A stretch of 42,203 nt of DNA from Bdellovibrio sp. (GTDB lineage Bacteria; Bdellovibrionota; Bdellovibrionia; Bdellovibrionales; Bdellovibrionaceae). Where the stretch lies: NCBI GenBank assembly GCA_014376935.1, contig JACMQO010000010.1, positions 1 through 42,203 on the forward strand. Direction: 5' to 3'. Below the pieces are notes generated by a model. That model worked only from the letters and a program-made list of their open reading frames with translations, was not told the DNA's origin and ran no database searches. This document shows, one piece after another, positions 25,039 to 33,056 of the stretch; position 1 is the first letter of the stretch; each line of letters opens with the position of its first letter. The position numbers and the translations under genes are program-made.

Positions 25039-27720
25039 TTACTTCGTTTTTTGTTTCAAACTTGCCCGGGCCGCCGCTAAACGGGCGATCGGCACGCGGA
25101 ACGGTGAACAGCTGACGTAATCAAGCCCTACATTTTCAAAGAATTCGATCGAATCTGGATCACCACCGTGTTCTCCACAAACGCCCACTTTTAAGTTTCC
25201 TTTAGTTTGACGACCTAAATCTACACCCGTTTTAACGAGCGTACCTACGCCCAATTGATCGATACTGACGAAAGGATCTTTTGCAAAGATCCCCTGCGAT
25301 ACGTACGAACCTAAGAATCGGCTTGAGTCATCGCGCGATAAGCCCAAAGTTGTTTGCGTTAAGTCGTTCGTTCCGAAACTGAAAAAGTCAGCGTGATGAG
25401 CGATTTCATGCGCGGTAACGGCCGCGCGTGGAAGTTCAATCATGGTTCCGATTTGATAATCAAATTTGACCGCTTTTTCTTTTTGAACTTTTTCAACAAT
25501 CGCAATCGTTTGCGCACGAAGAATTTCTAATTCTTTAGCAACACCCACAAGCGGAATCATAATTTCAGGTATAAGCTTATACCCTTCTTTAATCATCATC
25601 GCCACGGCTTCAGCAATGGCGCGTGACTGCATTTCGTAAATTTCTGGGTATGTAACCGCTAAACGACAACCGCGGTGACCTAACATCGGATTGAATTCAT
25701 GAAGTGACGTGATTTTATGTTTTAGCTTAGCAAAATCGTAATTGATTCGTTTTGCTAGTTCTTCAATTTCTGCATCGGTGTGCGGAACGAACTCATGTAA
25801 CGGCGGATCTAACAAACGAATCGTGACCGGAAATCCATCCATGATTTTAAACAATTGATAGAAATCATCATGCTGCATCGGTAAAAGCTTAGCCAATGCC
25901 TTTTCACGTTCAAATTTAGTATCGGCAAGAATCATTTCACGAACAGCATCGATACGATCTGCGCCAAAGAACATATGTTCAGTTCGGCAAAGTCCAATGC
26001 CTTCAGCTCCGAAATCACGTGCAGTTTGCGCGTCTTTCGGTGTGTCGGCATTCGCACGTACTTTCATGCGACGAACTCCGTCAGCCATTTTCATCACGCG
26101 GTCAAAAGTTCCGTCTAATTTAGGCTCGATCGTTTTCACTTCACCTAAATAAACTTCGCCCGTTGACCCGTCTAATGTGATCAGATCACCTTTTTTAAGA
26201 ATGTAACCTTTGGCTTTCATTGTTTCAGCTTGGTGGTTCACTTCGATTTCTGAACACCCAGCGACGCAGCATTTACCCATACCGCGCGCGACAACGGCCG
26301 CATGCGATGTCATTCCACCACGAGACGTTAAAATCCCTTGGGCTGCAATCATACCCGCGATGTCTTCCGGAGACGTTTCAACGCGAACCAAAATCACTTT
26401 GATTCCTTTTTCTTTCATCTCGACCGCCTCTTCAGGGCTGAATACGATTTGTCCGCACACGCCACCCGGGCTGGCTGGTAAACCTTTAGCTAAAACTGTT
26501 TTCACCGATTTCGGATCTAACATTGGATGCAGAAGTTGATCTAAAGAACTTGGGTCAAGACGAAGCAAAGCCTCTTCGACCGTAATCATTTTTTCGTCAA
26601 TCATGTCACACGCAATCGCTAAGGAGGCTTTTGCTGTGCGCTTGCCATTTCGTGTTTGAAGCATCCACAATTTATTTTTCTCGATCGTGAATTCAATATC
26701 TTGCATGTCTTTGAAATACGATTCTAATTTTTTGTAGATCGTTTCTAAATCTTGGTATGGACCCGGCATCACTTCTTTAAGTAAATGAATCGGTTGAGGA
26801 GTACGAATACCTGCAACCACGTCTTCACCTTGTGCATTCACTAAGAATTCGCCGTAGAATTTTTTCTCGCCCGTACTTGGATCGCGTGTGAACGCGACGC
26901 CCGTTGCCGAATCGTCACCTAAATTACCGAACACCATCGATTGAACGTTAACGGCTGTTCCCCAGGCCGCAGGGATCGAATGCAAATCACGGTAAGTGAT
27001 CGCGCGCGGTGTATTCCAGCTTTTAAAGACAGCCGTGATCGCGCCCCATAATTGGTCAACTGGGTCCGACGGAAAACTTGAACCCGTCATTTGCTGAACC
27101 ATATCTTTGAATTTTTTAACTAATTTTTTTAAATCGTCAGCTGTTAAATCTGTGTCTAAATGAATGCCTTTTTCAGCTTTCATGTCTTCTAAAGTCACTT
27201 CTAACAAAGATGAATTCATATTCATCACAACGTCAGAATACATTTGAATAAAACGACGGTATGAATCCCACGCAAAACGCGGATTGTTTGAAGTCGCCGC
27301 TAGGCCTTCAACCGTTTGATCATTTAATCCTAAGTTTAAAATCGTATCCATCATACCCGGCATAGAGGCGCGAGCGCCCGAACGAACGCTAACAAGCAAT
27401 GGATTTTTAACATCACCAAATTTTTTACCAATTTTATTTTCGACGCGCGCTAATGATTCCATCACTTTTGGACGAACCCATTCAGGTAACTTTCCACCGT
27501 TATCATAGAACGCCGTGCAAATATCTGTGGTGATTGTAAATCCAGGAGGAACCGGTAAACCAATTGCAGTCATCTCTGCTAAGTTGGCTCCTTTACCACC
27601 AAGGGTATTTTTCATCGCGGCGCTGCCTTCAGCTTCACCGGCTGCAAAGTAATACACGAATTTTTCAGGCTGATTAGCGCCCTTTTGAGACTGGGATTTC
27701 GAATCTGTTAAAGTATCCAT
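25039..27720 (-). CDS. ppdK: Pyruvate, phosphate dikinase
   Basis: Interconverts pyruvate + ATP + Pi and PEP + AMP + PPi, supporting gluconeogenesis or PPi-linked glycolysis. Seen in 893 residues: N-terminal ATP-grasp nucleotide domain with GGKGANLAEM (41-50), the phosphohistidine in GGMTSHAAVVARG (H473), and the C-terminal PEP/pyruvate domain with CGEHGGDPDS (catalytic Cys near 850). Length is usual. ATG 27720. It follows glyS by 58 bases on the same strand, so may be co-transcribed; a terminator follows. Confidence 0.97.
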   Translation of the reverse strand: MDTLTDSKSQSQKGANQPEKFVYYFAAGEAEGSAAMKNTLGGKGANLAEMTAIGLPVPPGFTITTDICTAFYDNGGKLPEWVRPKVMESLARVENKIGKKFGDVKNPLLVSVRSGARASMPGMMDTILNLGLNDQTVEGLAATSNNPRFAWDSYRRFIQMYSDVVMNMNSSLLEVTLEDMKAEKGIHLDTDLTADDLKKLVKKFKDMVQQMTGSSFPSDPVDQLWGAITAVFKSWNTPRAITYRDLHSIPAAWGTAVNVQSMVFGNLGDDSATGVAFTRDPSTGEKKFYGEFLVNAQGEDVVAGIRTPQPIHLLKEVMPGPYQDLETIYKKLESYFKDMQDIEFTIEKNKLWMLQTRNGKRTAKASLAIACDMIDEKMITVEEALLRLDPSSLDQLLHPMLDPKSVKTVLAKGLPASPGGVCGQIVFSPEEAVEMKEKGIKVILVRVETSPEDIAGMIAAQGILTSRGGMTSHAAVVARGMGKCCVAGCSEIEVNHQAETMKAKGYILKKGDLITLDGSTGEVYLGEVKTIEPKLDGTFDRVMKMADGVRRMKVRANADTPKDAQTARDFGAEGIGLCRTEHMFFGADRIDAVREMILADTKFEREKALAKLLPMQHDDFYQLFKIMDGFPVTIRLLDPPLHEFVPHTDAEIEELAKRINYDFAKLKHKITSLHEFNPMLGHRGCRLAVTYPEIYEMQSRAIAEAVAMMIKEGYKLIPEIMIPLVGVAKELEILRAQTIAIVEKVQKEKAVKFDYQIGTMIELPRAAVTAHEIAHHADFFSFGTNDLTQTTLGLSRDDSSRFLGSYVSQGIFAKDPFVSIDQLGVGTLVKTGVDLGRQTKGNLKVGVCGEHGGDPDSIEFFENVGLDYVSCSPFRVPIARLAAARASLKQKTK

Positions 27721-27778
27721 AACGTTTCGTTTTTCCTTTTTTAAAATTTGTTAAAAATTAAAGCCTATGTTTGTAAAA

Positions 27779-29125
27779 TTAAAAGTTTCTTAAACCGCTT
27801 GCAACGTACGCATTCAGTTCGGTGATTTTCACACGGTCCTGAGTCATCTTGTCGCGGTGACGAACAGTGACCGAACCGTCGTTTGCCGTTTCAAAATCGA
27901 CCGTCACGCAATACGGCGTTCCGATTTCATCTTGTCTGCGGTAACGTTTACCGATGGAAGCCGTTTCGTCGTACTGTACGTCGAACTCTTCCGCTAACTG
28001 ATCGCGAATCTTCATCGCCGGAATCGTTAATTCTTCTTTTTTAGATAACGGTAAAACGCAGACTTTGATCGGAGCAATTTCTGGATGCAAACCTAAAACA
28101 ACGCGAATGTCTTCAGAGGTTTTACCCGCTTCGTCCGTCGTTGTAGTGACTTCTTCACGGTACGCATCACACATAAATGCTAAGAATAAACGATCACAAC
28201 CTACCGCGGTTTCAATCACGTAAGGTAAGAATTTTTCTTTTGTGGCTTCGTTGAAGTAATCTAATGATTTGCCCGAAAATTTTGCGTGCTGAGACAAATC
28301 GAAATCGCCACGATTATGAATACCTTCAAGTTCTGAAAAACCCATCGGGAATTTGTATTCGATGTCGACGGCGGCTTTTGCGTAATGGGCTAATTTCTCG
28401 TGCGGTTTAAATTTTAAGTTTTCTTTTTTGATTCCGTATTTTTGGTAGAACGCAAAACGGCGCTCTTTCCATTCGTTAAAAAATTCTTCATCTGTTCCGG
28501 GTTTGACGAAGTATTGCATTTCCATTTGTTCAAATTCACGCGTTCTGAAAATAAAGTTTCCGGGAGTAATTTCGTTACGGAATGATTTTCCGATCGCCGC
28601 AATTCCGAACGGAATTTTATAGCGTGAACTTTGCTGACAGTTTAAAAAATTCACAAAATGCCCTTGCGCCGTTTCGGGACGAAGGTAAACAACGCTGGCC
28701 GAATCTTCTAACGGGCCCATCGTGGTTTTAAACATCAAGTTGAAATTACGCTCTTCTGATAAATTTTTGCTGCCGCAGTTCGGGCATTTTTTATGTTCGA
28801 TGTATGATTCTGTGTTATCGGCGCGAAAACGTGTTTTACAATCTTTGCAATCCACTAACGGATCTGAAAAACCATCCACGTGACCAGACGCTTTCCAAAC
28901 CATCGGGTGCATCAGAATCGCAGCATCAAGACCAACGATGTCACTACGACGAGTCATCGTGTTCCACCAAGCGCGCTTCACGTTTAATTTCATCAAAGAA
29001 CCCAGTGGTCCGTAATCCCAACAACTGCCAAGGCCGCCGTAAATTTCACTGCTTTGAAAAACAAAGCCACGACGTTTCGAAAGACCGACCAATGTGCTTA
29101 AATCTTGAAGTGTTTTTACGACCAC
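27779..29125 (-). CDS. glyQS: Glycyl-tRNA synthetase, single-chain (alpha2) type
   Basis: Class II synthetase. Seen in 448 residues: motif around [25 protein letters not shown] near the N-terminus, a zinc-binding insert with CKDCKTRF and CPNCGSKN, motif 2 ([22 protein letters not shown]), and a C-terminal anticodon-binding domain. The start is GTG 29125 with GGGG just upstream; VVKTL follows. The alpha2 type is found in some Gram-negative groups as well as in Gram-positives and Archaea. Followed by ppdK. Confidence 0.96.
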   Translation of the reverse strand: MVVKTLQDLSTLVGLSKRRGFVFQSSEIYGGLGSCWDYGPLGSLMKLNVKRAWWNTMTRRSDIVGLDAAILMHPMVWKASGHVDGFSDPLVDCKDCKTRFRADNTESYIEHKKCPNCGSKNLSEERNFNLMFKTTMGPLEDSASVVYLRPETAQGHFVNFLNCQQSSRYKIPFGIAAIGKSFRNEITPGNFIFRTREFEQMEMQYFVKPGTDEEFFNEWKERRFAFYQKYGIKKENLKFKPHEKLAHYAKAAVDIEYKFPMGFSELEGIHNRGDFDLSQHAKFSGKSLDYFNEATKEKFLPYVIETAVGCDRLFLAFMCDAYREEVTTTTDEAGKTSEDIRVVLGLHPEIAPIKVCVLPLSKKEELTIPAMKIRDQLAEEFDVQYDETASIGKRYRRQDEIGTPYCVTVDFETANDGSVTVRHRDKMTQDRVKITELNAYVASGLRNF

Positions 29126-29258
29126 GAAGCCCCCATTCTCAATTGTAAATTTCTATAGAGAAAACGGTAACATCCGTGCCAAAGCGCAGTCAAATTTAAG
29201 GCGGCAGAAAACGGCTTTTTGTTCATGCGTTATAAGTGATCTATCTAGAGCGAAAAAC

Positions 29259-30050
29259 CTATTCAGAAGCGGCTGAGCGCTTCGCTTGCAAAATTGCCAA
29301 ATGAAAGTAAATAAACGCCACCATTGTAAACACGGGGCTGATAAAAAAGGCCAACGGAACGTAGTTAAACCCAGCTGTTATTAAACCAACAAGGTAACTT
29401 TTGTTTTTAGTTTCGGCATAAACTTGTTTAAACTCGGCATCTGATGCGAAATCAGTCAATGCATCAAAAGCACAGATGCGGCGATTCAGCCACGCCGTCA
29501 GCAGAACGGGTAAGGCCACTTGAAATCCGGGAATCAGCCACAATGGCAGAGTCACAATCCAGGCTAAAAGATAAATTAAAACCGAAACCACGCTATTTAA
29601 AAGCCCTTCAACAAAACGCGCTTTTCCTTTGGGCTGAAGGCCCGGAAAATCACGTTTTGCGATCAGCTTTACCAAATAACTACTGGCTAAAATTGAAGTC
29701 AAAAATAAATTACAAACAACAATAAGCGGAAAGGCAATGGCGATTAAAAGCAAAATAAAAATAAATGGAAAAGCTGGCGCCAGCCAATCAAAATAGGAAC
29801 CAAACCAGCTGTGTGCCGACCCGCTAGTTAAAGTCTGAAGACCCGCCTGATAGATCGAAGTTAACGAGCCCGCCATTAGTAAAAATAACAGCGCCACCAC
29901 GACGGCCGAGATGGCCAGCGGCAAAAATAAAAGCAAAATAATTTCGGGATAAAAGATGCTTTTTAATGTTTGTAAAAAAACTTTTTTGAAAGATATTTTT
30001 TCGGTGTAATGAAGATCCGGAACTAATCTCATCCGCGGCGGTCTTTCCAT
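29259..30050 (-). CDS. EI24-domain integral membrane protein
   Basis: 263 residues with about four to five hydrophobic segments (near 35-65, 90-130, 150-180, 215-245), a pattern and motif spacing of the EI24/CysZ-like family. CysZ proteins are sulfate permeases, but most EI24 proteins of this size are uncharacterised, so no substrate is given. It overlaps the upstream J-like gene by 22 bases, which implies coupled translation. ATG 30050. Confidence 0.72.
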   Translation of the reverse strand: MERPPRMRLVPDLHYTEKISFKKVFLQTLKSIFYPEIILLLFLPLAISAVVVALLFLLMAGSLTSIYQAGLQTLTSGSAHSWFGSYFDWLAPAFPFIFILLLIAIAFPLIVVCNLFLTSILASSYLVKLIAKRDFPGLQPKGKARFVEGLLNSVVSVLIYLLAWIVTLPLWLIPGFQVALPVLLTAWLNRRICAFDALTDFASDAEFKQVYAETKNKSYLVGLITAGFNYVPLAFFISPVFTMVAFIYFHLAILQAKRSAASE

Positions 30051-30514
30051 CTTTTTAGAATCGCCTGGTGCGCTAATTCATAAAATTCGAAAGTACTCGG
30101 GTCGCTGTTTAAAATTAAACTTTGATACATTTCAGTCACCACCGGTAGCGGAGCTCCCGCAGGAACACCTAAAACTTCATGAGCTTCCCACTCGTGACCA
30201 TTAAACATGAAATAGATACTAATGTTTTTACTGTGTCGTATGGCTTTGCCTGCATTGATATCGATCACATTTTCGGGTTCAAGCACCGTCATCTTCGGTT
30301 CGGCCGTGGTTTCATCTTTAGGCACAGTTGCATTCAGTTGGCGGTCTTTGTTGATGTGGGCCGACATATCCGCCGCACGAAATTTCTTAAAATCTTCGTT
30401 CGCCTTCATGTTCAGCTTTGTGGGCATGCGTGGTTTACCCCGTCCTAATAAAAAATAGGCGGCAAAAAAGAGTCCCAAGATGATGTTGACGTACAAAAGC
30501 TGTTGGCTATTCAC
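30029..30514 (-). CDS. Membrane protein with J-like C-terminal domain
   Basis: 161 residues. An N-terminal membrane helix (about 5-24, LYVNIILGLFFAAYFLLG) is followed by a basic, polar linker and a C-terminal segment HEWEAHEVLGVPAGAPLPVVTEMYQSLI that matches the first half of a J-domain (DYYEVLGVxxxAxxxxIxxxYxxL) but lacks the HPD motif required to stimulate Hsp70 ATPase. It may be a degenerate J-domain with a binding role. The start is GTG 30514. It overlaps the EI24 gene by 22 bases; the divergent neighbour is the Mrp-type ATPase. Confidence 0.6.
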   Translation of the reverse strand: MNSQQLLYVNIILGLFFAAYFLLGRGKPRMPTKLNMKANEDFKKFRAADMSAHINKDRQLNATVPKDETTAEPKMTVLEPENVIDINAGKAIRHSKNISIYFMFNGHEWEAHEVLGVPAGAPLPVVTEMYQSLILNSDPSTFEFYELAHQAILKRWKDRRG

Positions 30515-30561
30515 TTAATGTTTATTATTAAGGTATCAACCAAATTTGTAAAGAGGTGTTC

Positions 30562-31347
30562 ATGGCAGCGAATCCATTTGATCAACAGCAGGCAATTCCG
30601 GGCGTAAAAAAAATCATCGCAGTCGCGTCTGGCAAGGGCGGCGTTGGCAAAAGCACCGTGGCTACCAATTTAGCGCTGGCACTCCGAGAATTCGGCACCG
30701 TGGGCCTATTAGACGCTGACATTTACGGCCCCAGCCTTCCCCGCATGATGGGCGCACTAAACCAAAAACCAATGGTTTCAGAAGGAAACAAGATAAATCC
30801 AGTAACTCGCTACGGTATCAAAATGATGAGCATCGGCTTTTTAGTCGAAGAAGGCTCGGCCGTTGTCTGGCGTGGACCAATGTTATTTAAGGCGATGGAC
30901 CAATTCTTCCGCGACGTTCAATGGGGAGAGCTTGATTACCTAGTTATCGACTTACCTCCGGGCACGGGCGACGTTCAACTTTCATTGGTTCAAAAAATCC
31001 CGACATGGGGCGCGGTCATCGTATCAACACCGCAAAACATTTCTTTGGTTGATGCCAAAAAAGCCATCGACATGTTCGAAAGAACAGGCGTAAAAATCGC
31101 GGGATTGGTCGAAAACATGTCTTACATGATCAACCCAGCCACCCAAGAAAAAATGCAGCTTTTCCCAAAAGGAGAAATGAATTCTTATTTAGACGCAAAA
31201 AAAATCACGAAGCTAACTGAAATTCCGTTTAATCCATCTGTTTCTTTAGCGTCTGAAGCCGGCATCCCAATCGTCGAAAGTCACCCGACCGGAGTCGAAG
31301 GTTTAGCATTCAAAGATCTAGCAAAAAAATTAGCGGCGATGACTTAA
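30562..31347 (+). CDS. Mrp/NBP35-type P-loop ATPase
   Basis: About 261 residues. Seen: deviant Walker A ASGKGGVGKST (about 19-28), DADIYGPSLPRMMG, the switch LPPGTGDVQLSL and the late ENMSY motif. These define the Mrp/NBP35/ApbC family of Fe-S scaffold ATPases. Unusually the segment after ENMSY reads MINPATQEKMQLF, so the family's CxxC cluster ligands are missing; the N-terminal DUF59 domain is also absent. ATG 30562 has AAGAGG 5 bases before it; a GTG at 30556 is unlikely. The 3' end is 43 bases from the inverted-repeat element. Confidence 0.88.
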   Translation: MAANPFDQQQAIPGVKKIIAVASGKGGVGKSTVATNLALALREFGTVGLLDADIYGPSLPRMMGALNQKPMVSEGNKINPVTRYGIKMMSIGFLVEEGSAVVWRGPMLFKAMDQFFRDVQWGELDYLVIDLPPGTGDVQLSLVQKIPTWGAVIVSTPQNISLVDAKKAIDMFERTGVKIAGLVENMSYMINPATQEKMQLFPKGEMNSYLDAKKITKLTEIPFNPSVSLASEAGIPIVESHPTGVEGLAFKDLAKKLAAMT

Positions 31348-31390
31348 TTTTTTCGATGATAACCGGAATCATCTGAGCAACCTTTAAAAA

Positions 31391-31449
31391 ATGTGGATAA
31401 CGATCGCGAAGGGTCTTTCTCCCGAAGTTTGCCCTTGGTACGGACCGTC
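31391..31449 (+). repeat. Left terminal inverted repeat
   Basis: 59 bases beginning ATGTGGATAACGATC, near-identical to the reverse complement of 32081-32139. It contains TGTGGATAA at its outer edge, and GATCGCGAAGGG and TTTCTCCCGAAG inside. Confidence 0.85.
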
Positions 31450-31612
31450 ATTTTTACATTCAAATGTCCGCAGACCTTTAACTACCAGTCCGTGTTTCGA
31501 ATCAAATTGTCTGGAATTAAATTAAATCCAGCATTCGAAATTAGCCTTTTGCGTTGATTAAAACGAAGTTTTAACGCTGCTATAGATTAGCTAATTGCGG
31601 CCTTAGTATTGC

Positions 31613-31947
31613 TTCGCTGAACTTTATGACTAAACCCAAATTTCAATACAATCAAAATTATGCTCGTTCGCAACTGAATGAAATTGTTGCCTTAGCTGAT
31701 CAGATTCACGCCAAAGAAAAACTATTAATTCAGAAGTTAAGTTTAGCTGACAAAAAAAGAATTTACGTTTTTTTCGGTTTCAAATCGCTAACGGGCTTTT
31801 GCCAAAATGCTTTGTTATTTTCGAAAACCCAGACTCAACGAATCGTTACGCAAGTTCGACGCAACGAGCCTGGAGAAAATAAATTAGAACTGCAGTTGAA
31901 GCAAGACAATGAATTCACGCTAAGCGAACTTTAATTTGTTCAGCGAA
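31613..31947. repeat. 10-bp inverted repeat bracketing the element's ORF
   Basis: TTCGCTGAAC (31613-31622) and GTTCAGCGAA (31938-31947) are perfect reverse complements. The first ends 3 bases before the ATG and the second begins 3 bases after the stop codon; in both cases the 3 bases are TTT. This symmetry is unlikely by chance and marks the ORF as one cassette. Confidence 0.6.
31626..31934 (+). CDS. Small protein resembling the N-terminal domain of HNH-endonuclease-type proteins
   Basis: 102 residues. The centre, KEKLLIQKLSLADKK then FFGFKSLTGFCQNALLFSK, has the pattern of the helical N-terminal region found in many Bdellovibrio-type HNH endonucleases (a charged helix, then (L/F)GxxSLxxF, then a short-helix recognition-like segment), but no HNH nuclease motif follows. 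It is basic and could bind nucleic acid. There is no ribosome site in front of the ATG. It lies alone inside the 59-bp-repeat element. The relation is inferred from memory of the family, not from a search. Confidence 0.5.
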   Translation: MTKPKFQYNQNYARSQLNEIVALADQIHAKEKLLIQKLSLADKKRIYVFFGFKSLTGFCQNALLFSKTQTQRIVTQVRRNEPGENKLELQLKQDNEFTLSEL

Positions 31948-32080
31948 ATGAGCCTCGCATTGATGAACCCCGAATTAATCGATGGAATGAATATTCGAAA
32001 TGCGTACTATAACTTCGTGAACGGAATGAATCTATGAAGCCGGGCTATTCGAACAATGTTAGATACAAACAGCAAAATTT

Positions 32081-32139
32081 GACAGGTTGTACCAACGGCA
32101 AACTTCGGGAGAAATACCCTTCGTGATCGTTATCCACAT
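32081..32139 (-). repeat. Right terminal inverted repeat
   Basis: Reverse complement of 31391-31449 with 52 of 59 matches. Its outer edge (32139) is adjacent to the stop codon (32140-32142) of the EamA transporter on the minus strand. Confidence 0.85.
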
Positions 32140-33012
32140 TCAAATTTTGCGGCTTTCCCAATAGCATTGGGTGAATGAAGCCACAAGAATCAGGGCCGTG
32201 CCGCCCAGCTGAAGCGGAGATAATTTTTCGGATAGAAATAAAAATGCGAAGAAAGCGGCGAAGGGGGCCTCTAATAAACACATCATGCTGATTGTTGAAT
32301 CGCTGATCACTTTTTGGCTTTTCACTTGAAGATAGAATGCGATTAAAGATGAAAATAACGCTAGAAAAAATACCCCGGCCCAAACTTGTGTCGAATCAGA
32401 AATCAAAACTTTTTGGTGTTCAAAAAGTAAGGCAATGCTGACCGTGATCAACGCGAAAAAACCTTGAATGGTATTAAAAAGAAATGCGTCTTGGGTTTGT
32501 TTTGAGGCGTAGCCGATGTATAAAATATGAATGGCGGCGACGACCGAACACAGTATCGTCCATAGATCTCCTCGCTGAATACTTTCCATTTTCATGTCAA
32601 ATAATAATGAACAACCGAAAAGTGCCACCGCAATTAAAATTAAATTAAAAATGAAAATCTTTTTTCTAAAAAAAACGAAGGCGATCACCGGAACAAAAAA
32701 GATATAGAAGCTGGTAATGAAACTGTTTTTTGTTGCCGAAGTGGATTCTAGTCCGTAAGCCTGAAACAGCAACATCACGCCCATTAAAACACCTGCAATA
32801 GCGCCCTGTTTGAATTCGGATTTGATATTGATGATTGGCTTACGACGAATAAGTAATATGATCACGCTAACCAACGTCGCGATTAGAAACCGGTAAACCA
32901 ACGTTAAAGAAGCCGTAAAGGCATCCATCGCCCACATCGTAGCGATAAAACCGAAGCCCCAAAAGAAGCTGGCCGTGAATATTTCTAATAAGGCTCGTAA
33001 CTGTTTACTCAC
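32140..33012 (-). CDS. EamA (DMT) family transporter
   Basis: 290 residues with about ten membrane segments in two EamA halves. The first half holds FFWGFGFIATMWAM and TLVYRFLIA, and the second begins near FNTIQGFFALITVS. Established: drug/metabolite exporters of unknown substrate. The start is GTG 33012. Its stop TGA lies right at the edge of the inverted-repeat element, so the element may have inserted at or just after the 3' end without changing the protein. Confidence 0.88.
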   Translation of the reverse strand: MSKQLRALLEIFTASFFWGFGFIATMWAMDAFTASLTLVYRFLIATLVSVIILLIRRKPIINIKSEFKQGAIAGVLMGVMLLFQAYGLESTSATKNSFITSFYIFFVPVIAFVFFRKKIFIFNLILIAVALFGCSLLFDMKMESIQRGDLWTILCSVVAAIHILYIGYASKQTQDAFLFNTIQGFFALITVSIALLFEHQKVLISDSTQVWAGVFFLALFSSLIAFYLQVKSQKVISDSTISMMCLLEAPFAAFFAFLFLSEKLSPLQLGGTALILVASFTQCYWESRKI

Positions 33013-33056
33013 GGCGGTTTACTTTCTTAAAACGGTTCACTTCTTCTGAAACTAAC

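Larger units (their letters stand above)
31391..32139. mobile_element. 749-bp element with 59-bp terminal inverted repeats
   Basis: Bases 31391-31449 and the reverse complement of 32081-32139 are equal in length and match at 52 of 59 positions; the first 51 bases of each hold only three differences. Between them is a single ORF (31626-31934) and AT-rich flanks. There is no transposase and no clear target-site duplication. The right end falls exactly after the stop codon of the EamA transporter. It fits a small non-autonomous mobile element, but could also be an unusual structural repeat. Confidence 0.6.

Noticed and set aside
31354-31375. Hairpin GATGAT/ATCATC as terminator of the Mrp-type gene
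   Set aside because: No T-run follows on the coding strand, and the stem is short.
31391-32138. Possible replication origin from inverted DnaA-box-like sites
   Set aside because: The sites are the tips of a terminal repeat, there is no cluster of boxes or AT-rich unwinding region, and no dnaA or dnaN gene is nearby.
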